Of a stretch of DNA of 23,265 nt, positions 13,128-21,205 are shown piece by piece. The notes below the pieces were generated by a model. That model saw nothing but the letters and a program-made list of their open reading frames with translations. It did not search any database and was not told the DNA's origin. Position 1 is the stretch's first letter. Each line of letters starts with the position of its first letter. The position numbers and the translations under genes were made by a program. This DNA comes from a virus: positions 1 through 23,265 of IMG/VR virus record IMGVR_UViG_3300009034_000213. The stretch is one strand, 5' to 3'.

Positions 13128-13316
13128 ATGGCTGTAGGTGGGGTACCGCAGCGGGGGCTTCCTCAAGACAGTTGGCCGGACCGTGCGTTACCGGCGGCTG
13201 AGGGGGCCATGGCCGGAGAATCACACAAAGAGAGGATGCGCAGATACATCCTTACGTCAATTATTATGCCGATTGGAGGGCTAACATGGCTGTTAGTGTC
13301 AAGGGAACGACGATAG
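13128..13316 (+). CDS. Small single-span membrane protein
   Basis: The product is 62 residues. The ATG at 13128 has AAGGAG seven bases upstream. A hydrophilic, proline-containing N-terminus and basic stretch (HKERMRR) precede one hydrophobic segment at about 40-57, ending in SRERR. It overlaps the next gene by 31 bases. No family recognised; a membrane or holin-like accessory role is possible. Alternative internal starts exist at 13209 and 13236. Confidence 0.5.
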   Translation: MAVGGVPQRGLPQDSWPDRALPAAEGAMAGESHKERMRRYILTSIIMPIGGLTWLLVSRERR

Positions 13317-13552
13317 TTGCGACCGCGCAAGGTGACACCTACCCTGACTGGATTAGGGTCAAGGAGTGTCGTTGGCAAGGAGGCGCAGATAATGCTGATC
13401 TCCTGGTTGAGGACGCCGCAGCGGCTGCAAGGATTATGAAGTCGAAGTCCGACCAAGACGACTTCATTGATGTGGTCAGGCCGGATCGCTGGTACAAAGG
13501 ATTCAAAGTCACCACGATGACCAGCGGAGAAGTAACGTTCTACGTGGAGTGA
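13286..13552 (+). CDS. Small beta-rich phage protein of unknown role
   Basis: The product is 88 residues. The ATG at 13286 has GGAGGG upstream. Segments VKGTTIVATAQGD, WIRVKECRWQGG and VTTMTSGEVTFYV form an all-beta pattern that I associate with short proteins in phage structural operons, though no function has been assigned to them as far as I know. It overlaps the previous gene by 31 bases and is followed by a 3-base gap to the next ATG. Confidence 0.7.
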   Translation: MAVSVKGTTIVATAQGDTYPDWIRVKECRWQGGADNADLLVEDAAAAARIMKSKSDQDDFIDVVRPDRWYKGFKVTTMTSGEVTFYVE

Positions 13553-13555
13553 TCC

Positions 13556-13729
13556 ATGACCGCTGGCGAGCGCATAGCCGCATTGGAGGTCGGATTGAGG
13601 AATCTCGTAGATCGCTTCGATAGGCACATCAACGGCACTCGCAATGGCAGACTGTTATTGTACTTGCGGGAGATAGCCGTTTGGGGGTCCCTCGTGGCTA
13701 TCTTATTGAAGGTATTCGGGGTAATCTGA
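13556..13729 (+). CDS. Short coiled-coil plus membrane-anchor protein
   Basis: The product is 57 residues. The ATG at 13556 comes right after the preceding stop and its end overlaps the next ATG (TGATG); GGAG lies about 10 bases upstream. Residues 5-25 (ERIAALEVGLRNLVDRF) form an amphipathic helix, and about 39-57 a hydrophobic membrane segment (EIAVWGSLVAILLKVFGVI). This layout resembles XhlA-type and other small phage membrane proteins acting in lysis, although it lies in the structural operon. Function is therefore uncertain. Confidence 0.6.
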   Translation: MTAGERIAALEVGLRNLVDRFDRHINGTRNGRLLLYLREIAVWGSLVAILLKVFGVI

Positions 13730-13884
13730 TGCGCAGGAAGCCGAGCAAAAACAGTGCCAGTTTCAGGGGCCGTGATACGTGCGATCGTTGCGGTCAAGAG
13801 TGGTTCTGTGACGAACTCAAGAGATCACAGAAGGGCCTGAACCTCTGCGTGAATTGTTACGACGAGAATGAGGACGAAACATGA
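13729..13884 (+). CDS. Zinc-ribbon microprotein
   Basis: The product is 51 residues. The ATG at 13729 overlaps the previous stop (TGATG), and its own stop overlaps the adaptor start (ATGA). It has CDRC (18-21) and CVNC (40-43), the classic CxxC-x18-CxxC spacing of a zinc ribbon, with an extra Cys in the loop (C26). The N-terminus is basic and the C-terminus acidic (YDENEDET). It probably binds zinc; the partner is unknown. It is the second zinc-ribbon ORF of this window, besides the one at 3059. Confidence 0.65.
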   Translation: MRRKPSKNSASFRGRDTCDRCGQEWFCDELKRSQKGLNLCVNCYDENEDET

Positions 13885-14777
13885 CAACTACGGAACTTAT
13901 TGATGAACTCAAGAAGTCTCTTGGGAACAGGAGTGATATAGCCAACCAGCGGTACGTCAACTGGCTGAACTGGGCACAGTATGACCTTGTTGGTTATCAC
14001 AAAAAGCGCTTGTTTCCGCCACCGAGATTCCATATATTGGAAGAGATTCTGCACTTTCAGGGAAGTGTTGTCAGTGCTCTCTGTGGAGCGTCCGTCTCTG
14101 CTTCGACATTTCAACTTACTGGGGCCGGCGCGGTAGCTACCGCAGACTTCTACAATGATTGGGTTGTGAAGCTGACGGCCTATTCTGGAACTGCTCCAAG
14201 CGGTCTGGTTGACCAGGTGAGGACGATCGTAGACTATTCGGGATCACCGAACTATCTTGCCACGATCGGCACCGATTGGAGCGTCAATCCTGATACGAGT
14301 ACCACGTACTCGATTTATAAACGGTGGTATTCCCTTTCTGATATAACGTCGCACAAGATTATGGGGATTGAGAAAATCGTTCTGATCGAGAACGAGACTG
14401 AACTCGATCAAAAGAAATGGCACGAAATCTCTCATATAGCCTATCGCTCTAATGTTGGGAAGCCAACGAGATTTGCTTGGCGCGGTAGTGACCTAATGTT
14501 TGACTACGCTGTGGACGACACTTACTGGTTCAGAATGTTCTACTATCGCCTGCCCGCGGCCATGGCAGTAGATGCTCTGGACACAGAACACGAACTTCCG
14601 ACTGATTGGCATGAGGTAGTTCTGCAGGCGGCCATTTGGCGGGGCCATGACAAGCTGATGGAGCCAGACAGGGCATCTGCTGCGAAGAACCGTTATATCG
14701 AGTTGGCTGTCAACAAGCAGGACGCGTTCATGCTGTCTGAGGATCACATCTCTCATGGGCTAAAGGTGAGACGATAG
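13881..14777 (+). CDS. Putative head-tail adaptor protein
   Basis: The product is 298 residues. The ATG at 13881 overlaps the preceding stop. The N-terminal helices (ELIDELKKSLGNR, then RYVNWLNWAQYDLVGYHKK) and the C-terminal helical part (ELPTDWHEVVLQAAIWRGHDKL and a long helix after it) match adaptor proteins of short-tailed phages that bind the portal bottom. Between them, about residues 57-150, lies a beta-rich insert (QLTGAGAVATADFYNDWVV, TAYSGTAPSGLVDQVRTI, STTYSIYKRW) of a type I have also seen in such adaptors. Position before the fibre and nozzle genes agrees. The adaptor assignment is by pattern and context. Confidence 0.65.
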   Translation: MTTTELIDELKKSLGNRSDIANQRYVNWLNWAQYDLVGYHKKRLFPPPRFHILEEILHFQGSVVSALCGASVSASTFQLTGAGAVATADFYNDWVVKLTAYSGTAPSGLVDQVRTIVDYSGSPNYLATIGTDWSVNPDTSTTYSIYKRWYSLSDITSHKIMGIEKIVLIENETELDQKKWHEISHIAYRSNVGKPTRFAWRGSDLMFDYAVDDTYWFRMFYYRLPAAMAVDALDTEHELPTDWHEVVLQAAIWRGHDKLMEPDRASAAKNRYIELAVNKQDAFMLSEDHISHGLKVRR

Positions 14778-15550
14778 TGGCGATAACATTTGTTTGGGAT
14801 GCAGCGTTCAACGCTTACCCTCCGCAGACATTGGGGAAGTCCCTGATAGATAACAATATTCGTCTGCCCGTGCGCGGAATCCGTGAGAGGATGGAAGTGG
14901 AGCACGAGTGGGGATTCAATACTGAGTTTGACACCGGGCGCCACAGGGCTGGCTATGTAACCGTGATGGACAAGGGGAACGCGGCCGCGATGGCCGCCGT
15001 CTCGAATCCGCAAGAAGGAGCGCTATATCTCCTAACATCGGGTTCGGACCTCCAGGTCCACATACGGACTGGCGGTGCCTGGGTCAAACTTTCGTCTATT
15101 GACCATGCAGCACTCGCTGGCTTAACCGATGACGATCACCCGATGTACATCAGGAAGAACGGCGGTACTATGGGCGGTGATCTCGACATGGGAGGACAGC
15201 TCCTTGATACCGCCGAGGGCTCTGCTCAGAAATATTCCGGCTTTACTCTGTTCCGCCATAGGTCGTCGCAGCACGCCTCTCTCGGAGCTACTACCGTAAT
15301 TGCCAATGGGATCTTGACGGCCACCGAGGTCAAGATTTCCCAAACAGAAGTGTCGGGGGCCCTGAATGACGGGACGTGGGTTACAGTTGCTATATCCTAT
15401 ACCGCGTTCTTTCCACAGGTCTATGTCTCCGGCTCCTATGACAGAGACGTTTGGATCACGCCGGGCGTCAATGCCAGAGAGATCGGCATAGTTAATGACA
15501 GTGGCTCTAATCGGACGTATAGGCTTCGGTATGAGTGGGTGGCGCCATAA
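14777..15550 (+). CDS. Tail fibre-like protein, first of three tandem relatives
   Basis: The product is 257 residues, starting at GTG 14777 within the ATAGTG overlap of the previous stop. The N-terminus (VWDAAFNAYPPQTLG, then RGIRERMEVEHEWG at 33-46) matches those of the next two genes. Residues 109-140 contain DHAALAGLTDDDHPMYI and TMGGDLDMGG, a block common in phage tail fibre shafts. The C-terminal half is all beta and ends in RLRYEWVAP, which may be the host-contact or trimer part. No enzymatic motif. Probably a fibre or baseplate-associated subunit. Confidence 0.7.
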   Translation: MAITFVWDAAFNAYPPQTLGKSLIDNNIRLPVRGIRERMEVEHEWGFNTEFDTGRHRAGYVTVMDKGNAAAMAAVSNPQEGALYLLTSGSDLQVHIRTGGAWVKLSSIDHAALAGLTDDDHPMYIRKNGGTMGGDLDMGGQLLDTAEGSAQKYSGFTLFRHRSSQHASLGATTVIANGILTATEVKISQTEVSGALNDGTWVTVAISYTAFFPQVYVSGSYDRDVWITPGVNAREIGIVNDSGSNRTYRLRYEWVAP

Positions 15551-16371
15551 TGGGAGCATGGAGCCTTACCACACCAGTTGACGAGACCACGCCGGCCAAT
15601 GCTCTCCACACAGTTATCCAGACGTTCCGTGCGGACGTGATGGAGAGGATGCGTGCCACGAACGCCGATGCTGATGACGAGCACAGCGTTTATGGTACCG
15701 GCGCGACCGGCAAGCACACTATATCTGCGGTTGGGTTCTGTGGAGTCTGGACGACATATGCGGCGCTCTCGGCTGCTATCGCGGCAGCGAATGCGCCCGA
15801 CGGGAGCCTACATTACGTTAGTGAAGCTGGTTATGTCGGCCTGTATATTGTTCGCTCTGGCGTTCCTGAGCTTGTTGGTTCTGCCGATCATGGAATGCTC
15901 GATGGTCTCGATGACGATGACCACACTCAGTTCATGTTAGTTGATGGAAGTCGAGCAGCGACCGGCACAATTAAGATCAACGGAACATTGTCGGTGACGA
16001 CGTATGGAACGGATGATGACAATCCTGTCGAGGACACCCATGCTGACGCGACGTGGTATGCAGGACATGGAGCTGGAGGAATCATCCTACGGCACTTCGC
16101 TGACGATTCTGTCGCTCTCGGTGGCCTGAACTATACAACAGACAACGGGTCCCGGGTTGTCAGTGAGGGCATCTACCTCTCTATATCGGAGTCAGATACG
16201 ATGTTCTGGCCTGGTTTCCAGGACTCCAGTGTTGGAGGCTCTATGCCTGGCGATAGGAACCAGACGTTCATTGCAATAATGGCCGGCGAATGGGTCATCA
16301 GCGTCAGAAATGTAGGCGGCACGCTGAGCGCTCCCGGGTACGAACTTCATAGTTCTTCAGTGATGGTATAA
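15550..16371 (+). CDS. Tail fibre-like protein, second of three tandem relatives
   Basis: The product is 273 residues from the ATG at 15550, in a TAATG overlap with the gene before. A GTG at 15535 would add five residues but lacks support. It shares with its neighbours the N-terminal helix (FRADVMERMR at 26-35, DDEH at 42-45, then GKH), a LHYVSEAGYVGLYIV strand pair, and DHGMLDGLDDDDHTQFML (113-130) followed by DGSRAATGTIKING. The C-terminal 120 residues are beta-rich and different from those of its neighbours, as expected for fast-changing receptor-contact parts. Confidence 0.7.
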   Translation: MGAWSLTTPVDETTPANALHTVIQTFRADVMERMRATNADADDEHSVYGTGATGKHTISAVGFCGVWTTYAALSAAIAAANAPDGSLHYVSEAGYVGLYIVRSGVPELVGSADHGMLDGLDDDDHTQFMLVDGSRAATGTIKINGTLSVTTYGTDDDNPVEDTHADATWYAGHGAGGIILRHFADDSVALGGLNYTTDNGSRVVSEGIYLSISESDTMFWPGFQDSSVGGSMPGDRNQTFIAIMAGEWVISVRNVGGTLSAPGYELHSSSVMV

Positions 16372-17159
16372 TGCCTGATTGGACAGCGAGCATAGAAGAG
16401 TTTCCTCATGGGAAGGACTTTGGTTCCGTCTCCGGCTTTGCCGTTCGGCAGGTCAAGTCGATGTTCCAGACACGTCTGGAGATGGAGCACACCTTTGATG
16501 TTGGAGCTTCTCCAGAGTGTGTTCACGTTCCTGGCAAAGCTACGATTGTGAAGTTTCTGGACTCGACTCCACTGACTTTGCTCAAGGTCGGTGGGCTCCA
16601 GTATGACTACTCTGCTGGGACACTCTACAGGGATACTGGTGCAGCTATGGAGTCTGTTGGAGCGAAGGACCATGGAGGATATGCGAATCTTACGGCGGAG
16701 AACGCCCATACGCAGTACCTCCACAAGACGAAGGCGACCCCCGACGAGATAGTGGACGTCACTGTCCCAGCAGCATACAAACTGAAGGGACTGAAAGAAA
16801 GCGCTGGCGGTTATAGCGGCGCTGAGGTTCTGCCTCGGGCCCTTCACACTTTCGACTCTGGTGGCCATGACAGTGATATTATAACGGATATCTCCGCCTT
16901 GGCCAAGGTTGGGAGGGACAAACTTGACGTGACTTACGCAACGGTCTACGATGGCACTATTGGTGGTCTATCAGGGCAAGAGGTCACCATCGGTGCGAGA
17001 GCCTTCTTGCCGTTTGCTTCAGAGTGCGATGGAGTTGCTTTCTATTTGCACCCTGCATTTAGTAACTCACCACCAAGTGACTATGTTGCCAAGGCGAACT
17101 TCAGGAACCCAAACTTATTTGCGAAGTCGTTCGTTCTTCATGCATGGAGGTTGGCCTGA
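16371..17159 (+). CDS. Tail fibre-like protein, third of three tandem relatives
   Basis: The product is 262 residues, starting in a TAATG overlap at 16371. It has the shared N-terminal region (FAVRQVKSMFQTRLEMEH, 23-40), the Y/L strand block GGLQYDYSAGTLYRDTG (74-90) and DHGGYANLTAENAHTQYLHK (100-119), matching the DH..L..L..DDH.QY pattern of the two genes before it. The C-terminal half (from about 125) is unrelated by eye to the others and ends in FVLHAWRLA. Likely a fibre or fibre-adaptor subunit. No catalytic signature is seen. Confidence 0.7.
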   Translation: MPDWTASIEEFPHGKDFGSVSGFAVRQVKSMFQTRLEMEHTFDVGASPECVHVPGKATIVKFLDSTPLTLLKVGGLQYDYSAGTLYRDTGAAMESVGAKDHGGYANLTAENAHTQYLHKTKATPDEIVDVTVPAAYKLKGLKESAGGYSGAEVLPRALHTFDSGGHDSDIITDISALAKVGRDKLDVTYATVYDGTIGGLSGQEVTIGARAFLPFASECDGVAFYLHPAFSNSPPSDYVAKANFRNPNLFAKSFVLHAWRLA

Positions 17160-17407
17160 TGTTGTTCAGTTGTAGGTACACTTCTGACGGCAAGATCGTT
17201 GAGCTTCGTAAGGGGATTCTTTCCGAGGTTCGGAAGATTAGTGAGTCAAGAACTATCGATAGGGCAGGAGTAGAGATTCCTTATGCATATGGTATGGTAT
17301 CAAAGTTCCCCAAAGAGCTGCTTGACGACGATCGGCCATACGTTCACAGGTTTCTGCGGATATCGAAAGTTAATGATAATGGAACGGTCGAGATAGAGTA
17401 TGAGTGA
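17159..17407 (+). CDS. Small unknown protein between fibre genes
   Basis: The product is 82 residues from the ATG at 17159 (TGATG overlap), with GGAGG eight bases before it. An in-frame ATG at 17144 would add five residues but covers the ribosome site. Basic N-terminal half, acidic C-terminal end (NDNGTVEIEYE), mixed alpha/beta. No family recognised. It overlaps the collar-fibre start by 8 bases, so it may be a fibre assembly helper, which is only a positional guess. Confidence 0.6.
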   Translation: MLFSCRYTSDGKIVELRKGILSEVRKISESRTIDRAGVEIPYAYGMVSKFPKELLDDDRPYVHRFLRISKVNDNGTVEIEYE

Positions 17408-18398
17408 CGAGAAGAAGTACGATGCTGGTGAGAGGGAACTCGATGAAGTCCTCAAAGAGGCAGGATATGCTGAGCCAGACATGGAGCTGCCCAGGCCACT
17501 TGAGAAGGCTGCGGATGATCTGAAGTCTCACAGGACCGGGGTTGTTCTCGATCACCCGAGAGGCAGCGTCAGACTGGATCACCTTGAGTCGGCTCTATAC
17601 GCCCTACTTCGTGTTCTTCGACAGGGACAGAACAAAGCCATCCTTGGAGAGGACCTCAACATCCTTAATGACCTCGACGTTGATGGTAGCATAAACTGCG
17701 ATGGGTCCGCCGTGATTGACGTCAACGGGAGCGTCGGAGGAAACCTCGCTGTAACGGGTGCTGTAACTGCTGGTAGTTGTAACTTAATAGATGCTCTCTC
17801 CCTTCTTCCTCCAGGTGTGATACTGCCCTATGGTGGAACCTCTCTGCCAGATGGGTATTTATGGTGCGATGGATCAGCAAAATCCCGGACGACTTATGCG
17901 GCTCTTTTTGCCGCAGTCGGTACCAATTACGGAAATGGTGATGGATCAACCACCTTCAATGTTCCGGAAGGGCGTGGTTATTTCCTCAGAGGCCAGGATG
18001 AAGGTCAGGGAAATGACCCAGATGCTGGCACTCGAACAGCCTTATCGGGTGGTAATACTGGTGATGCCGTAGGTTCTTACCAGGCTGCGACCATGCTGAA
18101 CCACACCCATACAACCACAATTGGGTCACACGGCCATACGACTGTTATGGGAAGTCATGGGCATACCCTTAGAATTGAAAAAGGAAGTCCGACTTCTCAT
18201 ACATATTATATCTATTCGCAGTACCAAAGTGCCTCCTATGACACTAACATCTCCCAGTCAGTAGTGGCAACAAACCTGGGAACTAAAAGCTCCAGTAATT
18301 ACAACCACGGGAATAAGACTTCTGGTAATCCGAGTGCTGGTGGAGGCAATGAAACTCGGCCAATCAACATATATGTGCGGTACATTATAAAGACCTGA
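17400..18398 (+). CDS. Tail fibre with phage tail collar domain and HxH tip
   Basis: The product is 332 residues. The N-terminal part (1-75) is helical and charged. A strand-repeat shaft follows (about 85-125, LNILNDLDVDGS, VIDVNGSVGGNLAVTG). Residues 138-200 read as a tail collar domain: PPGVILPYGGTSLPDGYLWC, YAALFAAVG, DGSTTFNVPEGRGYFLRG. The tip holds three HxH motifs (235-237, 244-246, 253-255). HxH histidines bind metal ions in the T4 long fibre tip (known for gp37), so a metal-stabilised trimer is likely here. The closing ETRPINIYVRYIIK is typical of such fibres. Probably the main receptor-binding fibre. Confidence 0.85.
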   Translation: MSDEKKYDAGERELDEVLKEAGYAEPDMELPRPLEKAADDLKSHRTGVVLDHPRGSVRLDHLESALYALLRVLRQGQNKAILGEDLNILNDLDVDGSINCDGSAVIDVNGSVGGNLAVTGAVTAGSCNLIDALSLLPPGVILPYGGTSLPDGYLWCDGSAKSRTTYAALFAAVGTNYGNGDGSTTFNVPEGRGYFLRGQDEGQGNDPDAGTRTALSGGNTGDAVGSYQAATMLNHTHTTTIGSHGHTTVMGSHGHTLRIEKGSPTSHTYYIYSQYQSASYDTNISQSVVATNLGTKSSSNYNHGNKTSGNPSAGGGNETRPINIYVRYIIKT

Positions 18399-18408
18399 GG
18401 AGAGAGGA

Positions 18409-18750
18409 ATGTTTGATTTGAACAACAATCTAACACTAAGAGCAATCATGATAGTGCACAATTTTCACAACACGAACATTCAGTTTGTCTTCGAGTTATT
18501 TCCAACAGCAGGGACTGTTGCTGGTGAAAGTGAAGACGAGTACAGGACGTTCGAAATCTTCGGAGACAAAAATGACCCTGGGTCAGTTCAAGTATACCAG
18601 GCGGCTATTGGTAGAAGTGCGGCCGATATTAAACAGATACTTCTTGCGCAGTGGAATCTCTACAAGGATGAGGCAACCCGGGACCAGGTCCCCGAATCAC
18701 TGTGGGAGTTGTTTAGTTACATTTTAGATGTTGGACTGAAAGATGGCTAA
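18409..18750 (+). CDS. Unknown protein between collar fibre and tail nozzle genes
   Basis: The product is 113 residues. The ATG at 18409 follows GGAGAGAGGA and the end overlaps the next start by 8 bases. The first half is beta-like (RAIMIVHNFHN, IQFVFELFP); the second half is helical (SAADIKQILLAQWNLYKDE, SLWELFSYILDVGL). No signal, membrane segment or recognised motif. Placement among tail genes suggests a small tail or chaperone protein. Confidence 0.65.
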   Translation: MFDLNNNLTLRAIMIVHNFHNTNIQFVFELFPTAGTVAGESEDEYRTFEIFGDKNDPGSVQVYQAAIGRSAADIKQILLAQWNLYKDEATRDQVPESLWELFSYILDVGLKDG

Positions 18751-21205
18751 ACTGCTTAGGCCGGTAATGTTTGGAATCGTCCCGGCGAACAAGGGGAAGA
18801 ATGTCTCTGAGACCGCGAGGGCCATAGACATGCGCGAGTCTCCCGACCTCATGAACGTCAGGTTTCATCATAGCCAAATCTGCACGAGAGACGGTTTCAA
18901 GTCCAAATATTTCGGTGGAAATGAGGCGATTCTTTGGATTGACGTTACGTACGCTTCTGACGGAACGTTTTCTGCCTTGATCTGTTACGGCATATCTCAG
19001 TTGTACCAGGTCCCGTCTGGTGTATATGATATGATTCCGATAGAGGTCTTCAGCGACGCCAGCGCAATAATGTCGCTGACTACCGACCCTGCTGCGGACT
19101 TCTACTCCGTAGATGTCGGTGAGGGGGCTTATGACGCCAAGACTATCAACGGTGGAGCCCTCTATCCAGCTTCTGGATACGCCAGTATCATGGCGTTCAC
19201 CAATCAGGCGGATGGAGTGTTCATCGTGATTCCCGGGGCCGGCGGTGCTCCTCTCGAAGCGGAGGAGATAGAGGACGTCGCCGGTGTGGGACTGGCCAGC
19301 GCCAGGTGCGTCGCCTTTTTTGCCGGCAGACTCGTCGTTGGAGGGAGCACTTCGAGCAACGCTGAACTCCTCTGGTCTGCTGACGGAGCGTTCGAGGAGT
19401 TTGACCCCGCTGCTGACCCTTCTTGTGGAGCAAAGCTCCTTGGAGACGGCGCTGACTGGATTCAGAACATGTTTCGCATGGGTGATAACCTGATCATCTA
19501 CAAGGAGAGGTCAATTTACATTGGGCGGAAGACTTACATTACTGATCCACCCATTGCCTTCGAGCCGGCCCCAGGACAAGGTATCGGCCTTGCTGCTCCG
19601 TTGTCTATTGGTGACCTCGGAGAGGAACATCTGTTCCTTGGATGGGACGACGTTTATACTTTCTCACTGAATGGCCTGGATACCGTTGGTGAGAGAATAA
19701 AGGACGAACTGTTTGGTCGTGTCGGTGAGAATGGGATTCTGCCGGAGTACGTTCATCGGTGTGTCGGGATCATTGCTGAGGAGTTCGACGAGTATTGGCT
19801 CTTCGTACCAACGGGGAAGTTCCCAACCTGCGAGAATCTGCTTGAGTGTGGTGATTGCGCTTTCGTCAGGACTACTGGCGATACTCACTCGAACACGACA
19901 GTTGATGATATCACTGCTCTCGATTGGGGGCACATACGGGTCGGTGATACGATCATAGGGTCCAACATTCCTGCCGGCGCTTATGTAGTAGCGAAGCCGT
20001 CGAGCGGGACGGTCACGATAAGCGCTGCGGCAACTGCGACGGAGAACGATATTGAGATTTGGTTTGGGAACGTGGCTGCACAGCCGTGGTCAGAAGCCAC
20101 AGATGATACTGCTACTTGGACGGCAAAGGCCGGTGGCAACTTCGGAGGGATTTACCAAGAGATTGTAATGACCGCTGGTGCCTACGCAAAGATTCAGCAG
20201 GAATATGACTACGGCTCCACTCAGGGCGCTGGAATAGTCATCTCTATCGTGGTGTGGGCAAAGACGGAGCACACGACGACCAGGACGTTGCGGATAGTCG
20301 GTGTGGAAGTAGGGCCGGGAGAGGACGGAACTTCTCATAGTGAGGACTATGACATAGCTGCTGATGAGGCCGATTGGCTTCCTTACTTCTTCTCTTTCAC
20401 TTCTGTCGATGCCGACATGGAGAAGGTGCGCGTTGAGGTGCAGACGATAACTGTCGATGCTAAACTCCATGTAGATGCTGTTCAGATGATTGATATCACC
20501 AGCCTCACGTCGGACGATCTCTACACCGATCCGACGAGCGGGTATCAGTGCCCCGGTTACGTCGAGGCGGATAACGAGATGGTGATGATTCCGTTCATCG
20601 TCGACAAGTGCGGGCCGTGGGTCTGTGACACCGTTTGGGTCTATAACTATGAGGACGATGCCTGGTCCTGCTGGCGATTGCCAATGTGTGGTTTCGGCTA
20701 TGATACGCTGGCTACGGCCATCACGATAGCCGACCTGGAAGGTATGATCTCTGACATAACGTGGCGATACGACGACACGGCTCTCGAGGCCTTCTCACCG
20801 ACGAACTTGGTATCTCCTGTCGACGGACAGGTGTATGAGATATCGAGAGCCTACTCGAAGGACTACCAAGGATTCACAGACAGGAGCAGTTTCGTCTTCT
20901 GCTTTTGGGAGTCGAAGGACTTCGACTTGGGCAGACCTCATCTTGACAAGACGTTCATGCGACTTGTCATTTACCATGAAGTGTCCCACTATCCTTCAGA
21001 GATCATTGTCGGCTTCTCGACGGACTCAGGGAGCACATGGGAGGAACAGACGGTAACGATCCGCACCGGCTTTACAGAGACGTTCGCGGACTTTATAGCA
21101 ACAGGAACTCAAGGAAGGTTCAAGGTCAGGAGCAGCGGGCAAGGGATCAGGCTCTCCGGCTTCGCTGTCAAAGTCGTACCAAGAGGGGAGACAAATGTCT
21201 ATTGA
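18743..21205 (+). CDS. Tail nozzle/stabilisation-like protein with inserted domains
   Basis: The product is 820 residues, beta-rich throughout. The start ARAIDMRESPDLMNVRF (25-41) with TRDGF after it, and repeated propeller-like blades (ARCVAFFAGRLVVGGS, MFRMGDNLIIYKERSIYIG, LFLGWDDVYTFSLNG, EYWLFVPTG), resemble podovirus tail nozzle or stabilisation proteins. Around residue 358 the blade breaks off and resumes near 610 (MVMIPFIVDK, then TVWVYNYEDDAWSCW). The gap holds two inserted parts: a VGDTIIGSNIPAGAYVV-type module (about 375-445) and a jelly-roll, carbohydrate-binding-like domain (about 448-585). The C-terminal 130 residues are again beta. It would sit at the end of the short tail. Confidence 0.65.
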   Translation: MAKLLRPVMFGIVPANKGKNVSETARAIDMRESPDLMNVRFHHSQICTRDGFKSKYFGGNEAILWIDVTYASDGTFSALICYGISQLYQVPSGVYDMIPIEVFSDASAIMSLTTDPAADFYSVDVGEGAYDAKTINGGALYPASGYASIMAFTNQADGVFIVIPGAGGAPLEAEEIEDVAGVGLASARCVAFFAGRLVVGGSTSSNAELLWSADGAFEEFDPAADPSCGAKLLGDGADWIQNMFRMGDNLIIYKERSIYIGRKTYITDPPIAFEPAPGQGIGLAAPLSIGDLGEEHLFLGWDDVYTFSLNGLDTVGERIKDELFGRVGENGILPEYVHRCVGIIAEEFDEYWLFVPTGKFPTCENLLECGDCAFVRTTGDTHSNTTVDDITALDWGHIRVGDTIIGSNIPAGAYVVAKPSSGTVTISAAATATENDIEIWFGNVAAQPWSEATDDTATWTAKAGGNFGGIYQEIVMTAGAYAKIQQEYDYGSTQGAGIVISIVVWAKTEHTTTRTLRIVGVEVGPGEDGTSHSEDYDIAADEADWLPYFFSFTSVDADMEKVRVEVQTITVDAKLHVDAVQMIDITSLTSDDLYTDPTSGYQCPGYVEADNEMVMIPFIVDKCGPWVCDTVWVYNYEDDAWSCWRLPMCGFGYDTLATAITIADLEGMISDITWRYDDTALEAFSPTNLVSPVDGQVYEISRAYSKDYQGFTDRSSFVFCFWESKDFDLGRPHLDKTFMRLVIYHEVSHYPSEIIVGFSTDSGSTWEEQTVTIRTGFTETFADFIATGTQGRFKVRSSGQGIRLSGFAVKVVPRGETNVY

